Shown here: positions 10,566-23,115 of the stretch, piece by piece
Numbering within the stretch: the stretch's first letter is position 1
Layout: each line of letters starts with the position of its first letter
DNA from: Rhabdophis nuchalis
Taxonomy: Eukaryota; Chordata; Lepidosauria; Squamata; Natricidae
Direction of reading: 5' to 3'
Length of the DNA stretch: 64,000 nucleotides
Assembly (NCBI GenBank): GCA_039707465.1
Contig: CM077643.1
Coordinates: 202,173,605 to 202,237,604 of the forward strand
Position numbers and translations under genes: made by a program
Notes under the pieces: model-generated
Seen by the model: the letters and a program-made list of their open reading frames with translations, nothing else
Database searches by the model: none
What the model was told of the DNA's origin: nothing

Positions 10566-11308
10566 TCAGGTTCCGCCTCGCCGCGGTGGGGGTGTAGCGG
10601 TGGGAAAGTCGAGCCGGAGAAGTGAGTGATCTGACCATGACAGGGGTATAGTAGCTAAGTCCCCTACACCAAGATCACTCATCCACTGGCCAGAGACAAA
10701 AATTAAATCCAGTGTGTGTCCTCCCTCATGAGTGGGGCCCTGAATTACCTGGGTCAGGTCCATGGCTGTCATGGAGGCCATGAATTCCCGAGCTACCTCG
10801 GACGTCTCGCCTGCCGATGGCAGGTTGAAATCCCCCATGACTAAAAGTCTGGGGGTCCCAACCCCCACCTCGACGATCACCTTGAGGAGCTCGGGCAGGG
10901 CTGCTGATACGTAGCGGGGAGCCAGGTACACAATTAGCAAGCCCAACTGCCTCCCTAGGCCCCGTTTCATGTAGAGGGACTCACAACCGGTGGTCTGTGG
11001 CACAGTGGTCTCTCTCGGCTCAAGACCCTCCTTAACAATGACCGCCACCCCCCACCCCTGCCTAGGGCCTGCGGCTGATGAAATGCTCGGTAACCTGGTG
11101 GGCACATTTCCACGAGGGGTAATCCTCCTTCGTGGCGCAACCAGGTCTGCGTAATACCCACCAGGTCTGGCTCCCCCTCCGACACAAGGTCGTTAATGAG
11201 GGGGGCTTTGTTGGCCACGGACCTGGCATTGCACAACATCAGTCTAGGGCCCCGGCGCTGTGAACCCTGACCTCCTAGATCTCGGGGGGAGCTCAGGGAT
11301 TGGGGCAT
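10566..11308 (-). pseudogene. L2 LINE endonuclease domain, frameshifted
   Basis: The first frame (11308 downwards) contains [20 protein letters not shown] and [11 protein letters not shown], the typical start of the endonuclease/exonuclease/phosphatase fold of non-LTR elements. Reading then shifts at about 11050-11100 to a second frame with [22 protein letters not shown] and [10 protein letters not shown], the catalytic Asp-Asn and Ser-Asp-His motifs. A further shift near 10560 is needed to enter the RT. The enzyme would nick target DNA for reverse transcription, but this copy is broken. Confidence 0.85.
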
Positions 11309-11400
11309 GTGACCGCTTGTAACCAGCGGCCACGTTCCCCCAACCGATGATGGAATCCCTGCCTCCTATCGCATCTACCCCTCCCTAAGACCGTACTGAT

Positions 11401-13490
11401 GGAAAAACCATCTGTAGGTTCGACCCATGTTCGACCCTATTGATATCCCCTCTTTTGCTACTTATATGAAGAGGCTCACTTCCTCCATCCCTATAATACT
11501 CTGGAAAAATTGTAAAGCTTCCTAAAAATTGAGGTTTAGACTGGGTCCATATTTGTCAAGCATTGCTTTGATATGGCCATTTCTTCAATCTGATGGAATC
11601 AACCTAATTTCCTCTAGGATTCAGCCAGATTAGTAGAACACATCTGACTTAATTCTGTCATATAATATAATTATTTGCCCAGTTGCAGAAGGGGAAGAGA
11701 AGGTTGCTGAGGGGGAAAAAAGCAATATATTCCATCTTGCTATATGTTACTGCCTAATTAAAAAAAATAAGTAAACACATGCTAGAAATGAGTGAAAAAG
11801 TCATAAATTATCACCATGGAAACCGGAATTATAGGATTAGGCTGATAATGGGGGGAAAGCTGTATTGGCATCAGTCTTAGCTAAACTTTGCAATGCTATA
11901 AAGAAAAACACGCACAATATTGCAAAGTTCTTTGGCTGAGCCCACTGCCAATAATATTTTCTCCATTTCATTACCAATTTCCTATTATTTTAATAGTAAC
12001 TGAGCTTGGGTACAATGAGTAAGAAGGAGCATGATGTACAACTGGCTCTGACTTATAATGTGATCTAATGGCTTGGCATCAGATTACTTAGGGCCAAATC
12101 ACAAGGAAACCAAGAAAACATTAAAAAGTGTTCCTTCCTGACTGCTGAGAAAAAGGCAGAGAGAAAGGTTGGTGGGGAGTGGACTTTTAAAAAGCCGCTG
12201 TGTCTTATATAAGAATATGCCGACTCCTGAGTTATGCTTAATTATAGTTCTGAAGCCTTAACTTCCTATCTTAATCTCTAGCAGTTATTGAGTTTAATAT
12301 CATTTCAGATATTGTATTTTTTTTATTACATTGTAAACTGTCTTGGGGACCCTTTCTTGGGGACAAATGTGATTTGTGCTGATAAATAAAACCACTACTC
12401 ATACATCAATACACTAAAGGACAAAATCAAGCTGAAATCATGCATAGTGTGATTCTTTTTAAGTTGTAGTGTTTCAGATTTCATTTGGGAGAAATCTGGG
12501 ATACAAAACCTGTCTGCAAGGCTGGTTTCTTAGATCTGGGTATCCCCCACCCCCACCTCTTCATGTAAAATATAAACCACTAAATGTAAAATTCACACAT
12601 GTTGCTTGAGAATACAGTTCAGTTTTCAAAGCTCAGCTGTAAAAGAAAGTAAAATTGCATATATAATAACAATGTAAGTTCCTCTGAACATACAGAGAGT
12701 GGATTTCTTAACTGTGGACAACTGCTCTAATTTACTAAGATATACTATTGTGGGGATGTTTGCCAGGAAGGTTTTTTTTTATCTTTAACACTTTTCATGA
12801 CAATATTCACTTTCCCAGCATGGTGGCCTCTGGAAATTGGCCAGGTGAGAGTTTTGGCAGGAAGCACAGCCAAACCTAAAGTGCCTTCTCCATGAGATTG
12901 ACCAATTCATGGAAGTACTATCTGGACAGTCATCATTATGTCTTGCTTTCTGTGATCTTTTTCCAATTTATCTCCCACTACCAACACTTTGGTAATGCTC
13001 ACCTGCCAGCTTTGAATCAGTCAAGCAGCAAAAAGCCTTCCTGAAGTCTCTTTTCACTTTCCTTTTTCAAGCTATGGATAAACACTGTATATCACTTTGG
13101 ACTGAATTATAAAAGAAAGCTTTGGGATATGAATATAGCACCTGCCCATAAACATTTAAAGCAGCTGTGTCTTTTCACAAGATGGCACTACTGCTTTAAA
13201 TAATTGTGGACAGATGTTACAGAATGCAGAATACAGTTCCCTGGTGGGAGCTGCCATTAAATAGGTTCCCCATCTCTCTCTTGGTGTTTCACTGGGGGTG
13301 TTTCACTGGTTTGATATTGCTGGCTCTGAGTCAAAGTCCAAGGATGCTGCTGAGGCAGAGAGTTTAAGACATTCTGGTGAGACTTTTATTTCCAAATCAA
13401 ATGCTACCACATACTGACCCCAACTTTGTCGGATTGTAGTTATTTCCTCATCCTTTTATGCTTGCTTCTAATTTTCAAAGTAAATCAGGG
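11401..13490. other. 2 kb of AT-rich unique sequence
   Basis: No gene was recognised. A stretch at about 12310-12390 (TTTATTACATTGTAAACTGTC...GATAAATAAAA) resembles an old LINE 3' tail on the plus strand, but is too short to assign firmly. Confidence 0.4.
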
Positions 13491-13494
13491 TCCA

Positions 13495-13647
<153 letters not shown>

Positions 13648-13659
13648 GGGGCAGTAGAT

Positions 13660-15655
13660 TCAAGTAATAGATATCATTCTTTTGGACTTTTTTGTTAATT
13701 TGGCATTCAAGACTATCATGATAACTATGGGCAGTTTTCCATGATGAATTCATAGTCAAACCAGAAGGCCTGTCTACTGTAGGTTTTCAAGTATCTACAA
13801 TCAAATATGATGTGAAATTCTTTATGTTCCCCTTAAACAGTTTATGTTTTGATTTCTTTTCATTTTTCTATTATGTTGGCTCTTTCCTCATACTACTTCA
13901 CAGAATTTTCACTTGAGGTGCATCTTTTCATTTTCTACTTATCTATTTCAATAGTGCTATTCACATTCTTACCTTGATAAGTATTAATTTATCTGCATTT
14001 TTATTTTTATTTTAGATTAGAAGTAGTGTCTGTGTGTATACACACACACACATGTATATATCCTCTTCTAATCTTTCAGCTATTAAAAGAAAAATGTTAA
14101 GTTCTGATTCTTAACAGTTGCCCTTGAACTAATTCATCATTCACAATAGTTATTCTCCTTCCTGTTGAAGTGTAATGCATGCACACACTAGGAGAACAGC
14201 CCCATATCTGTCAGAGTCTCTGTTCGTTTTGGGACAATAACATCATTATTCAAATCCTAAGGAATTTGGGTTGCTGACATGCATGGCATGAATATTCCTA
14301 GAATAAAATGTATTGGTTTTACTTTTTTGCATACTTTCCCAATCTAAGCATTACTTTCCTAACTCTTACCTGGAAAAGGTAATAGAAGTGGAAGTGAGGA
14401 ATGGGCAGCTTGAGGCAGCCTACCAAGAAAAGTTTTTTCCCTGGACTTCCTTGACAGCATGGACTTCTGAGATCATTAGGACCCAGGTTCTCTAGTGACA
14501 AACTCATGGGGGAAATGAGGTAGTGCCACCATTCTCAACCCAGTGAGGATGGAGGATTGCTTATTATTTCACGCGCTCCAGCCTGGAGTTATTGCCAAAG
14601 CTTTAATACACGTTGATGGATAAATGCCCTTTTAAGGACAAACCAAGTACCAAGGTGCAGTGCAACAGTTATGGGTGGAATCTTCCTGAGAAAAAGTTCA
14701 GAGAAGGAAGCCCTGGAATGCTTTCTTTAAAATTACTCCAATGCTTCTTCCCCTTTAAGCAACTGCACATGACTCCATGCAGCTTCTCAACCACAAAAGA
14801 CTTTTGTCAGGAGTCAGCAAGAGCAATTTCTCCAAGAGTGTCAGCGCTGCTTTCACCATTCATAATATGTGGGTTGGTTGGATGGATGGTTGGTTGGATG
14901 GATGGATGGCAAGTCAGCTGTACTTTGCCTGCCCCCATATAGGTACTGACACTAAAAGACAATATGGACAGTCAAAATCCTGTCTTGGCTCTTTCAAACC
15001 AGTTCTTCCAAAAAGTGCCACATAGGACATGGCTATATGGTTACAAAAATCCACTTGCAAAACACATGGCAGGAGTATAACCCATTTGAACATCACTGGA
15101 ATGCTGTGCAAATAAAGCACACCCGTTTCTAATACTCTCTCACCCACACCAAGTTTGTTTACCTTCAACAACCAATGCAACAGGACCATCGGAACTGAAT
15201 TTAAAACACTTTCTTCAGTTCAACATCTTTTGCTCCAGCATTTCACATTCCTTTTCTTTGTTCTTTTTTTAAAAGTGTGGTTTACCATTAGCTTTTAGTT
15301 TTGGTGGTTTATTGGTTTTTTTTTAAAAAATTACCCTCCCCCCCCCACACACTACCCAATGAAGCATATTTATTAAAGAAAATTGCAGCCTGTGGGTTAA
15401 TGAATATGCTGTCTTCCAAACACCATGTGTTTCCATGTGAGTGGGAGCAAAGTTCATGGCCACAAGAGATCCTGCCTTCCTACAAAGAAGGGCAAAGTGA
15501 GGATGCAAAGATATCCAGTCTAATATCTTAACTAACATTAACTTCACTATTATACTTTGCATTGGTTTCCCCCCTAATATGTTCTTGTAAATCCTTTTGA
15601 CTTTCTACTTAAAAGTAGCATCTACATGTCTCAAAGTAGCATCTACGTGCCTTTC
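13660..15655. other. 2 kb of unique sequence with minor simple repeats
   Basis: Contains a short TATACACACACACACATG run near 14040 and a (GGAT/GGTT)n patch at 14872-14911. No gene or recognised element. Confidence 0.4.
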
Positions 15656-15659
15656 AACT

Positions 15660-15960
15660 TTCAGTTTTGATTCCAGCTGTCGTTTTCTTTCATTCTGATG
15701 TACTTATAACATGCAGGTATGGAGACAATATGCATCCTTGTTTCATTACTTTATTTCAGCTACTTTGTTTCTTCAAACTCACTTCTTACAGTAGCTTCTT
15801 GTTCATTGTAAAGATTCTCAGAAGAATGATCAAGTGTTCTGGCACACCCATTAACCATAATCTGTTCCACATGTTGGCATGATCCACACAGTCAGCCTTG
15901 CTGTAGTAATGAAATAAACCTTAATATATGTTCTTTTCATTATCCTTCCTATGTTAGCTA
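15660..15960 (-). pseudogene. Bov-B (RTE) LINE reverse-transcriptase fragment
   Basis: The minus strand reads ADCVDHANMWNRLWLMGVPE...HLIILLR, then VMKQGCILSPYL after frameshifts. These correspond to the CFIDYxKAFDCVDHxKLW...GIPxHL and KGVRQGCILSPYLFN blocks of Bov-B reverse transcriptase. Stops and shifts are frequent, so this is an old fragment. Neither end of the element is visible. Confidence 0.75.
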
Positions 15961-16139
15961 TCTGATTTGGTGTGTTTCTCTGTATGTTTTTTAAACTATC
16001 CCCCCTCCCCCCCCCATTCTTTCTTCCTTTCTAAGATCTTACGGAAAACTTCACTGTATAAAAAAATCATAGTTCAATAGTTTAAACTGTTTTAAATAGT
16101 TCTTTAGGTATTTTGCTGGTTTCTGGCAAAAAGTGCCTA

Positions 16140-16345
16140 TTCATTAGAATGGGTTTGCATAATGACCCCATGGTTCACTTAACAATCATGTGACTTACTT
16201 AATATTTTCAGTGACTTGCCTTAAGACCATCATAAAAGTGATCCCAAAATTGAGTCAGATCACACAGTGATCTGCTTAATGACTGCAATGACTTACAACC
16301 AAAATGCTGGGCCCAACTGGGGTAGTTAATTGAGGATTACCTCAA
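16140..16345. mobile_element. Tigger-like MITE, diverged
   Basis: Phrases GTTCACTTAACAA, CTGCTTAATGACTGCAATGACTTACAACC and GTTAATTGAGGATTACCT match the family seen at 21.27-21.56 kb (there on the opposite strand) and 42.03-42.34 kb. No coding capacity. Confidence 0.6.
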
Positions 16346-16455
16346 AATATTGTATACGTAGCTATACTTTCAAGAAAAAACCCTAACCTCTTCTACATGT
16401 TTTCCTATACACTTAGGAAAACTGTATGATGAAAGAAAACAAAGATATCCTATAG

Positions 16456-16939
16456 CTGTGATGGCGAACCTATGGCACATAGAGCCATTTGCCAGGGCAC
16501 ATGAGGCTTGCCCTGTCAGCTGATCAGCACACATGCGCATGCTGGCCAGCTCACTTTGGCCTTCTTTTGAGGCCATTTTTTGCCCTCTGGAGGCTTCAGC
16601 AGCTTCCCTAAAGCCTCCGGAGCGCAAAAAAACCCGGTTCGGTTCCCAAGCTTCTGGTTTGCCCATAGGGCCAGTTTTTCATGCTCTGGAGGCTTCAAGG
16701 AAGCTCCTGGACAGCCTTGGTGGCTGGGGGGGGAGAGACTGTTTCGCCCTCCAGAGGCTATATAGGAGCCTGGGGAGAGCAAACATAGCATGCCAAAAAT
16801 GGGGGGGGGGGGGTGCTGGTCGTGCGCACATGCTCGCTGTGGTCGTGCACATAGCATTATGGGTGTGGCACGCCTGTGCACGACCCCCCCCGCTCCCCCC
16901 GCTTTTGGCACGTGAGCCAAAAAAGGTTCACCATCACTG
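16456..16939. mobile_element. Non-autonomous hAT element, 484 bp, perfect 8-bp TSD
   Basis: Left end CTGTGATGGCGAACCTATGG and right end GGTTCACCATCACTG are inverted repeats. The 8 bp TCCTATAG precedes (16448-16455) and follows (16940-16947) the element, a perfect duplication. The interior is unusually GC-rich for the window, with repeated GCCTCCGGAG/CTCTGGAGGCTTC blocks, a G13 run near 16801 and C-rich tracts. Several 60-140-codon frames cross it on both strands and are repeat artefacts. Confidence 0.9.
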
Positions 16940-16949
16940 TCCTATAGTA

Positions 16950-18270
16950 AACTAACTATGGGGAAAATATTGGGAAAGAGAGGGATCTGGGAAACAAAAA
17001 AGAAAAACAAACTTTAGAATTAATGTCAGAGCGCCATCACAGGGCTTTCAAGTTATAACTTTGGGAAACTTTGCCTGAACCTGCTTTTGACTAGAAATGG
17101 GAGAATACCTTTAGCTTACCAGCATGATAAGGATGTTCTCTAGCAAGATTTGTTCTGTGCAGCATGAATTCTATGAAGAAGGGACTTAATCTCATAGTTA
17201 TCAAAGTTGAAGATTTCATGCAAGCCATTCAGTTCAGGGAGAGATCACTGTTAGAGCATCTTCCTCTGTGTGCTTGTGTGAGAGAGGGGGGGGGAGGGAG
17301 GAAGTGGGGAGACAGCGTGAGAGAGAGGGGGGGAGGAGAGAGGGAGGGAGGGAGGGAGATTTTTTATAACTCTTAATATTGGCCTGCAGGCATTATTCCA
17401 CTGTTCCAGCTATGGAAGGAGAGATCTGGTTTCAGCCGAGTTACTGTACAGCTGTGAGCCTTGGCATCTGCAATATTTGGCTTCTTCCAGGGTCTGGCTC
17501 TGCTTGTGGAGATGAAGGAGCTTCAGTTTTCCAGCTTCTGCTGGCCTCTAAATCCACCACTTTCTCCCTTTGCCCAGTCTGGGCTCCAGAGGCAATTTGC
17601 TGAGGGAACCCTCTTCTGACAAGGGAGATCTCTTTTGCCTTCAACCTGCAACTGAAAGGAAAGGAGAAGAGGGAAGAGGCCTGCTTGCATCTGAACAAAA
17701 TGAATTAATGGCCCTGATTAGGAAGAGCACTACTGAGATAAGAAAAGAACCCAACTATTGTTTAGTTATAAGATCCTCATTTAATTTATTTGTCTTTCAC
17801 TAGCAAAGCTGTGCTTCCTGCAGTAATTTTTTAAAATGTTTATGCATCTGGGCCCTTATCTCCTTTCATTACAGGAAACTAGATCTTTCAGGGAGGTTAA
17901 ATTGCCAAGCTTAGGGGAGCTGTCAAGCCCACTGATTTTAGCAGCCTGTGTTTTTCAGTAAGGATGCCATTAAGAGGTCAAGGCTCACGTGCTGGTATGT
18001 GTGTTTAAGGCTAATGGGGAGACACGTGAATGCCCCCCAGGCAGGCACGCAGCCCCTTTCAAAAGGAATTCCCAGCAGCAAATGGGGTCAGCCCGATTGT
18101 CCTTAAGCATCAGTCATCCCCTAATGAGGACTTCTTGCTTTGGGGAGGTTCTTCCTCTTGCTAATGCTTCTGCTTCCATTGTGGAGGGAGGGGGAAAGAA
18201 GCACAGGGAAGTGCGGGAGATTGATAATGGGGGTGATGATTTAGAGGTGGATTTCTTTACTTTAATTAGT
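16950..18270. other. Unique sequence with a purine-rich GA tract
   Basis: Includes a (GGGA)n/(GAGA)n purine-rich tract at about 17281-17361. No coding sequence or element was recognised. Confidence 0.4.
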
Positions 18271-18274
18271 TATA

Positions 18275-18415
18275 AATTTGAACAATGTATATAGCCACCT
18301 ACCTCTCAGAAGTGACTCTGAAGGGCATGCAGAGGATTACAACCAACAAAAACAACACTATTCTGATGCTCTGTGAGATGGAGCTATATAAATATGATAG
18401 ATAAATAAATAAACA
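18275..18415 (+). mobile_element. Probable old LINE 3' tail
   Basis: The order ATATAGCCACC, AGTGACTCT, CTGTGAGATGGAGC, then TATATAAATATGATAGATAAATAAATAA matches the general layout of vertebrate L2/CR1-type 3' UTRs ending in an A-rich simple repeat. Very short, so only tentatively assigned. A similar scrap lies at about 19650-19715. Confidence 0.35.
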
Positions 18416-20165
18416 ACTGCCTAACATGGGTAATCCAGAATAGTAACAATCATATAACATATGCCCAGTGTTTATAAATCATGCCATTTCAATCATTAAA
18501 GACCAGAACAGACAATTCACCGATAGGGTTGATTTAACCTTCCAACCCAAATGCCCAAAGGAACATCCAAGTCTTTAATGCCTTTGAAAAAGCCAAGAAG
18601 GTGGGGGCCATCCAGACCCCCATGGGGGACACTTTTCCATAGGGCAGGGAGGGCACTAGGCTTACGTTCCTTGAAAATTGCTGTAAGTCCCAGAGTTTGC
18701 AGGCTTGATATCCTTTGCATCTGGCAGTCTAACAAAAAATTCATCAATGCAAAGCCTGCACCTTAAATCATGAATTAAATGTCTCCAGGGCTTGAATTAT
18801 GAAATCCATAAACCCTATTTCCTGATTCTCCCCAATGTTATAGAGAGTATGCCTCTTGTAATCTTCAAAACCAATAACTAAGAACCCTATGAAAGACATA
18901 TTAAATTCTCCACTGTTCTCCATGTCCCATAATTCAAGCAGAACTCTCTCCTTACTCGAGTTTATTAAATAAGCATGCTCTCTTTCTAATTCATTAATTG
19001 GATGTTGGAAGCAGAATATCAGTAAAATAAGTAGCATACTAATTCAATAAGAAACAGTGTAGAAGTTTGCAATCAACTTTCTAAGTGTCACATGTTAATG
19101 ATACATTATTATTATTTATGAATCAAGACTTCAGTTTATTTAACACAGAAGCAGACAACTTTCTTTCGGCAGGGGTCTTATTTTTAAGTTAGCCACCAAG
19201 CGTTAGAATGGGTATGTCAGTTGGTTTGGGAGGTGATTTTTCTTCTACAGGATGTGGATAAAAGGCAAGAGATTTATATGATTTGAATAGAGACCAGAGC
19301 AGTTTTCAGATTTCATAATGCCCAGGTTGGATGCAATGCCCTCTTCAATCCTGCAGGGTTGGTATAAAGACATCCCTTACAGCAGTCCATATACCCAAGA
19401 GAGGATGGCTCTATAGGATCCCTGACTCACCATATCCTCTCCTGCTTTTTTTATAGGGAATCTCAAATGACATTCAGCGATCCAATTTTAAAGAAACAGC
19501 CTGGGAGAGAGCAAGTTGCTTATTTATCACTTCTTCTATCTGAGCAGAATCCTGATTAATCTTTTCAAGTTCCCAGATTCTGGGCCTCTGTTTATTGTAG
19601 ACTTACTCTGAAAATTCTCAGTGATGGTCACTATTTTGTATTCTTATTTACTGTATTTTATCCTTATTTTCTATTGTTGTATACCATCCAGAGTCACTTT
19701 TTGTGAGAAATTTACATTTCTAGATTTTACATATTTGATGTACATTATATTTTGTGTCTTTAAGGCCATAATAAAGATCCAATGAAAGGTGAGAATATAA
19801 CGAAAGTTTTAGTTTTATAGGCAAGTTAATATACCATCTATTAATTTTTCTTTTCTTAAAAAAAAGTGAACGGGAACTCATGCCATTGCTGACTGACATA
19901 TGATTTTGAAGAATCCTGAAGATTGTCTGCAGCCTTTGGCTCCATAAATGTAAGCTACAAATCAATGTACACTAGTGAGAACTATTTATACACTTGTATT
20001 TACCCAAGAATAAAAATAAGATAGTCTCTTTGAAAGGAAGAAAGACTATAGAAATCAAAAGAAAACAAAGCTTCTCTCTATTAATATTTTGAATCTAAAA
20101 GAACTTTCCTATTTTAAAGATGAATTATGGAGTGTGGGGGTAGACTGTATTCCTTTCAGATAGAT

Positions 20166-20196
<31 letters not shown>

Positions 20197-20985
20197 GTCA
20201 TACTTCTGAGTAAACAAATACAAGATTCTGCTGTTAGAATACTTAACTTGGACTAAATCATGCCCATACTTTGTTTTATCCATTGCAAGCTTTCAAGGAA
20301 ATGAAAGCATAGCCTGATTACTCGGCATTTCCTACCATGATGCACTTCATGTACAGTAGTAAATGCTAAATGGTATTAGCTCTGTGATTCATGACATAAT
20401 GGCTTTAGACATATTTGCCTTACTTATATGCAGATAATCAAATGAAATCAGATTAAAACAAAACAATTAGGGTTGTAAAATTTAATATTATTGTATTTCT
20501 CTAATCTATTATACTGATCTGTTCTTCAGTCCTTTAAGGAGATTGCAGACAGCTCAGTACATTATTAGATTAATTTAACATTAAATATTATGTCCTAACT
20601 CTGTTAACTTCCCATCTCACTGAACAATCAAACACTTCTTACATACATACATGCTTATATGTGTATATGTGTTTGTGTGTGTGTGTGTGTGAAAGTCTTA
20701 TTCCAAAATGTCATTCAATTCTTCCAAGTGTTTGTCACAAACTGGTTTGACCACCAACCTGTACCAATCCTTGGAATTGTAATGTAGATAAGAGTTTGGA
20801 ATAGTTTCTCCAATGGTCCCAATACTAGAGATAAAGAAACTGGGAAGGAACTGAAGCCTGGATGAATCCCTGTGGGAGTTGTCCATTCCCAGGATGTCTG
20901 GTCAGGTAACTTTCAATTGGTGTCAATGACAGCTGCCATTCTCTGCTTCAGAAAATATGAAATGCTATAATGGTAGTTGTGGTAG
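18416..20985. other. 2.5 kb of mostly unique AT-rich sequence
   Basis: Contains a (CA)n run at 20166-20194 and a (GT)n run at about 20670-20692. A 62-codon minus frame at 20698-20886 ends VCDKHLEELNDILE and has no recognised family. No exon signals were found. Confidence 0.4.
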
Positions 20986-20989
20986 GGGG

Positions 20990-21141
20990 TAGTCACTGAT
21001 GTCTGCTGGATCTGCTCTTGCTTCTATTTAAATGTCCTTGTTGACAGGGAGGGATACCCGACACAGAATAAAACAATAGGGAGCTGTCAACAAAGACATT
21101 TAAATAGAAGCAAGAGCTGATCCAGCAGACATCAGCAACTA
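20990..21141. repeat. Hairpin-forming inverted repeat, 52-bp arms
   Basis: The arm 20996-21047 (CTGATGTCTGCTGGAT...TTGACAG) is nearly the reverse complement of 21084-21135, separated by a 36-bp loop. The match continues a few bases outward with two mismatches. No clear target duplication was found, so it may be a small MITE of unknown family or a local inverted duplication. Confidence 0.8.
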
Positions 21142-21271
21142 TCTGTTGATATCAGTGAAATAAAGAGCACCAAAAATTCTTCAGGGTTATCTTACAATAC
21201 CACCATCTTTTCCACACTTACCTGGGAGTGAGCTTTGTTTAATTAAATGGGACTTATGTCTGAGTTAACAT

Positions 21272-21563
21272 ATATAAGTCGTCCAAGACTTTCAACCACA
21301 GTTGAACCCAACATGTCTGTTGCTAAGTAAGACAGTTGTTAAGTGAGTTTGCTTCATTTAACACCCTTTTTTGCCACCGCTGTTAAGTGAATCACTGCAG
21401 CTGTCATAAATATGAATCAGTTGCCAAGTGTCTGAATTGTGATCACCATGGGAATGCTACAACAGTGATAAGTGTGGAAAAATGGTCATAAGTCACTTTT
21501 TTCAATGCTGTTGTAATTTTGAATGGTCACTCAATGAATTGTTCTTAATTGAGGAGTACCTGT
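21272..21563. mobile_element. Tigger-like MITE, about 290 bp
   Basis: Runs from TAAGTCGTCCAAGACTTTC to AATTGAGGAGTACCTGTAT, with internal phrases such as TTGCTAAGTAAGACAGTTGTTAAGTG and AAATGGTCATAAGTCAC. It is the best preserved of four related copies in the window. It does not encode protein. Ends are diverged, so the TA duplication cannot be confirmed. Confidence 0.7.
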
Positions 21564-21699
21564 ATCCAACTTCACCAGGAGAAGGTTAAAAATACTCAAT
21601 AGTATATAATTTATACTATATATACTGTACTATATACCATACAATTATACTATGCTATAAAATATTTTCTCTCCATATGGTGATAAGCATGTCACATAA

Positions 21700-21754
21700 T
21701 ATAGTGTGTGTGTGTGTGTATTTATGTATACATATACATATACATATACATACA

Positions 21755-21787
<33 letters not shown>

Positions 21788-21840
21788 GCGTGTGTGTGTG
21801 TGTTATGTTTTTGAGCTGATCAATAAATAATATATATTCA
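21700..21840 (-). repeat. TG/CATA microsatellite joined to a SINE 3' end
   Basis: A (TG)n-(CATA)n-(TG)n compound microsatellite (about 21704-21803) is followed by TTATGTTTTTGAGCTGATCAATAAAT, the reverse complement of the 3' end of the 345-bp SINE-like unit at 1.1-2.2 kb. The microsatellite therefore probably grew from that unit's CA tail. The rest of the SINE is missing. Confidence 0.65.
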
Positions 21841-21844
21841 TTCT

Positions 21845-22940
21845 ACATGCAGTGCAGAATTGTCAAGCAATACTTTATTCAGAATTTCAGAGTAATCATG
21901 TTTGTTTTTGGGGAGGCAAGAATGTTGGTGAATTTCTCATAAAAACCCTTCTATTTGAACAATTGTCATGTTAATAACAATGCACCCCTCATCTGCTGTA
22001 GGTCTCCAGCAAGCAAAGGATATTATAGTATGAATGTCGGGCAAACAGAGAGAAAAAGACATAATTGTAAAGCAAGTTTTATACAATTTGCTATAAGATA
22101 ATATAGGATCCCCCATGTTACTAGGATAAAATCAGAATGAACCAAGGATGTATTTTTTTTTGGTACAGAGTGCTTAGAATAAGAAGAAAGATACCTAAAT
22201 TAATTGTTTTAATAGCATTGAAGTGGTAGCAGTTACAACTTGTCTAAATCTCTGTCAATATAGCCTGGCTTAATGCATAAAAATGGAATGCATTTTGCAT
22301 AGTCTTTATTTAAAATATTAACTAGTGTCCTTAGCTTCAAGGATGTGGCTTTGTTCAATATCATAAAGATAACAATCTCTTTACCTCTTTTATATTAATA
22401 CTCTTTGTGAGCAGGTGTTGAACCAAGGTCTCTCTCCTTGTGCCAAGCATGGAATAGCAATTCTGCAGAACATGCTGGAAAGACAAGAGATAACCCCATA
22501 TGTCCTGGTCAACATTGTCTCTCATAAAAGAGACTCAAATGTCCAAGGTTATGTGTCAAATAGATCTGAACATGTGCAGCATTATAGTGTTTGCTGAAAA
22601 GTTACTACTTCATCAACATTTAACACCTTGTTTACAAGTTTTTAAAAAGGGCAAAATTACTATGGGAAACTATTTCTCAAGATTTATAAAAACATGGAAT
22701 TTTCTTGCCTGCATTATTCAAGAAGGTGTCTTGTCATTTCTAATGCAACAATATTTCAAGGCTATCAAAAAGCTTTCCCAACAGCCTAAACCATTAATTA
22801 GACAAATATAAGCTTTTTCTCCAGTGGCAGTTTTGTGCTGGGTGCAGGTAGCTAGCATAATAACACATGACTAATGCTGTATGACTGTATACAGCATAGA
22901 AATATCAGTAAAAAATAATAAATGATTGGATATATCCATC
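21845..22940. other. Unique sequence, nothing recognised
   Basis: A 103-codon plus frame (22500-22811) lacks known motifs, splice context or a coding composition. I treat it as chance. Confidence 0.4.
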
Positions 22941-22944
22941 CATC

Positions 22945-23115
22945 ATCATCCAGCTTCTTGCTTGCTGAACTTTTACATGTTACCTATGCCTTGCATCCTT
23001 CCAAGATTGGTAAAATGAGAGAACCCAGATTGTTGCAGGAAATGGGCTGCCTCTTTAAACCGGCTGTAAAACACTGTGAAGGAGTATGTAAGTCTAAGTG
23101 CTATTGCCATTCCTT
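22945..23115 (+). mobile_element. tRNA-derived SINE, 5'-truncated
   Basis: Contains GCATCCTTCCAAGATTGG, AACCCAGATTGTTG and the tail AAACCGGCTGTAAAACACTG...GTAAGTCTAAGTGCTATTGCC, matching the body and tail of the SINE at 7918-8165. The tRNA-like head is missing or decayed. Confidence 0.7.

Larger units (their letters stand above)
8180..11400 (-). mobile_element. L2-clade LINE, most complete copy in the window
   Basis: About 3.2 kb on the minus strand: 5' region near 11309-11400, apurinic-type endonuclease (11308-10566), RT (10534-8675), C-terminal region, and a 3' UTR with the inverted repeat ACCGCCCC...GGGGCGGT (minus orientation, about 8221-8260) and a (TTTA)n run at 8190-8215. It is more diverged than the three young copies at 24.6, 48.9 and 60.3 kb and carries several frameshifts. 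No ORF1 was seen upstream. Flanking duplications were not obvious. Confidence 0.88.

Noticed and set aside
16516..16955. 134- and 140-codon frames on both strands
   Set aside because: Both lie in the GC-rich 484-bp hAT element, whose low stop-codon density explains them.
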